This document shows positions 63,649 through 64,000 of a DNA stretch of 64,000 bases, piece after piece. The stretch spans positions 1-64,000 of the forward strand of contig CAYFQR010000001.1 of NCBI GenBank assembly GCA_964345365.1. The letters are read 5' to 3'. Source of the stretch: RUG754 sp964345365. GTDB lineage: Bacteria; Bacillota; Clostridia; Peptostreptococcales; Anaerovoracaceae. Both the position numbers and the translations under genes were made by a program. The notes below the pieces were generated by a model. It did no database searches and had not been told where the DNA came from. It saw nothing but the letters and a program-made list of their open reading frames with translations. The stretch's first letter is position 1, and each line of letters opens with the position of its first letter.

Positions 63649-63685
63649 CGTGACTTAAATCACGGGGGTTTCCGGCTATGATATA
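63649..63685. repeat. Palindrome copy next to a fragment of the dispersed element
   Basis: CGTGACTTAAATCACG (63649-63664) matches the palindrome at 2631 with one change and the same GGGRG flank. Directly after it, GGCTATGATATA (63674-63685) matches the beginning of element copy A at 7289-7300. Confidence 0.6.
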
Positions 63686-63704
63686 AACACATTAAGTTAA
63701 AATA

Positions 63705-63755
63705 AAAATGAGCAGGCTCTATAAATTTAAATTTATATAGACCGGCTCATTTTTT
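63705..63755. terminator. Hairpin terminator between metI and the YolD-like gene
   Basis: ATGAGC..TCTATAAATTTAAATTTATATAGA..GGCTCAT forms a long stem followed by T6, suitable for the convergent metI and right-edge genes. Confidence 0.7.
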
Positions 63756-63818
63756 AATTCATTTAATCATGCATAATGCAAAAAATGTTTTGCTTTATTT
63801 TCATATATTTGTTCTTTT

Positions 63819-63998
63819 CTATTTGTTGTCAAACTCTTTTTCTTTTTTTCTGAGAGCTTCCGCAAGCCCCGTTAAAGGGTCAAAGGCTCCGAACTGTTTC
63901 GCACGGTCTTCGATGGACATTTTAGGGTACTTTGACGGCGGACGACGTATGCTCATTATGTCATTTTCTGCGCAATCGCGCATTTCACCGGAAATATT
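63819..63998 (-). CDS. YolD-like protein, C-terminal part (runs off window)
   Basis: The minus-strand frame open at the right edge ends at 63819. It contains RPPSKYPKMSIEDRAKQFGAFDPLTG (about 26 residues here split for display) and ends LRKKEKEFDNK. The pattern RPxMS..DRA..F..F..L.G matches the YolD-like family, whose genes usually stand next to a Y-family DNA polymerase gene and are damage-inducible. Only about 59 codons are visible, so the start and partner are outside. It has no clear relation to the met operon. Confidence 0.6.
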   Translation of the reverse strand, partial: NISGEMRDCAENDIMSIRRPPSKYPKMSIEDRAKQFGAFDPLTGLAEALRKKEKEFDNK

Positions 63999-64000
63999 AT

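Overview
The window looks like a chromosomal segment of an anaerobic, low-to-moderate GC Firmicute of the class Clostridia, assembled as a draft or metagenome scaffold: it contains five runs of N. The evidence is a complete Rnf complex, short-chain acyl-CoA genes (crotonase, thiolase), strong AGGAGG-type ribosome binding sites, TTGACA/TATAAT promoters, both AsnRS and GlnRS, and a sigma-54 TRAP/two-component module. Genus cannot be fixed from sequence reading alone; families close to Eubacteriales Family XIII (Anaerovoracaceae) are a guess.

Layout. 1-1.1 kb: decayed agr-type LytTR regulator and sensor kinase. 1.2-7.2 kb: asnS, tRNA-Leu(CAG), a secreted FN3-like protein with a stop at codon 3, nitroreductase, crotonase, lipoate ligase and a secreted C39-like protein with FN3-like C-terminus. 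7.2-7.6 kb: dispersed palindromic repeat. 7.6-18.5 kb: prepilin peptidase, HerA-like ATPase, glnS, thiolase (in-frame TGA), GGDEF protein (frameshift), DUF2156, sirtuin, patatin, MocR regulator. 18.5-22.1 kb: ApbE, then NusG-II, Gx transporter and glutaminase on the other strand, with a second repeat copy between. 22.1-27.3 kb: rnfCDGEAB. 27.5-32.5 kb: HD-GYP pseudogene with two stops, Orn/Lys/Arg decarboxylase, a 32-bp tandem repeat around an assembly gap, PutP-like symporter. 32.9-40.4 kb: TetR regulator, TRAP transporter (dctPQM) and its DctB/DctD-like pair. 40.6-50.0 kb: five tightly packed genes ending in glutamine synthetase and serS. 50.3-57.7 kb: tRNA-Lys(CTT), O-antigen ligase-like protein, NfeD/SPFH pair, MacB-like ABC system with a secreted CARDB-like partner. 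58-60.2 kb: GT2 glycosyltransferase and MBL-fold protein. 60.4-63.6 kb: metQ-metN-metI behind a Met/Cys-rich leader peptide. The right edge holds a partial YolD-like gene.

How the genes work together. Rnf couples ferredoxin oxidation to NAD reduction and ion pumping; ApbE would add the covalent FMN to RnfG and RnfD; crotonase and thiolase fit butyrate-type chemistry. Glutaminase, glutamine synthetase, the decarboxylase, PutP, TRAP and MetNIQ point to an amino-acid-using lifestyle. The TRAP operon has a near-consensus -24/-12 promoter with two upstream dyads, next to a sigma-54 activator.

The most striking signal is upstream of metQNI: a sigma-70 promoter, a 34-codon ORF with 8 Met and 2 Cys in 14 residues, a terminator directly after it, and a segment at the end of the ORF able to pair with the terminator's left arm. 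This has the architecture of a translation-coupled sulfur amino-acid attenuator where an S-box or T-box would be expected. A second theme is gene decay: at least five loci, three of them signalling genes, carry frameshifts or in-frame stops.
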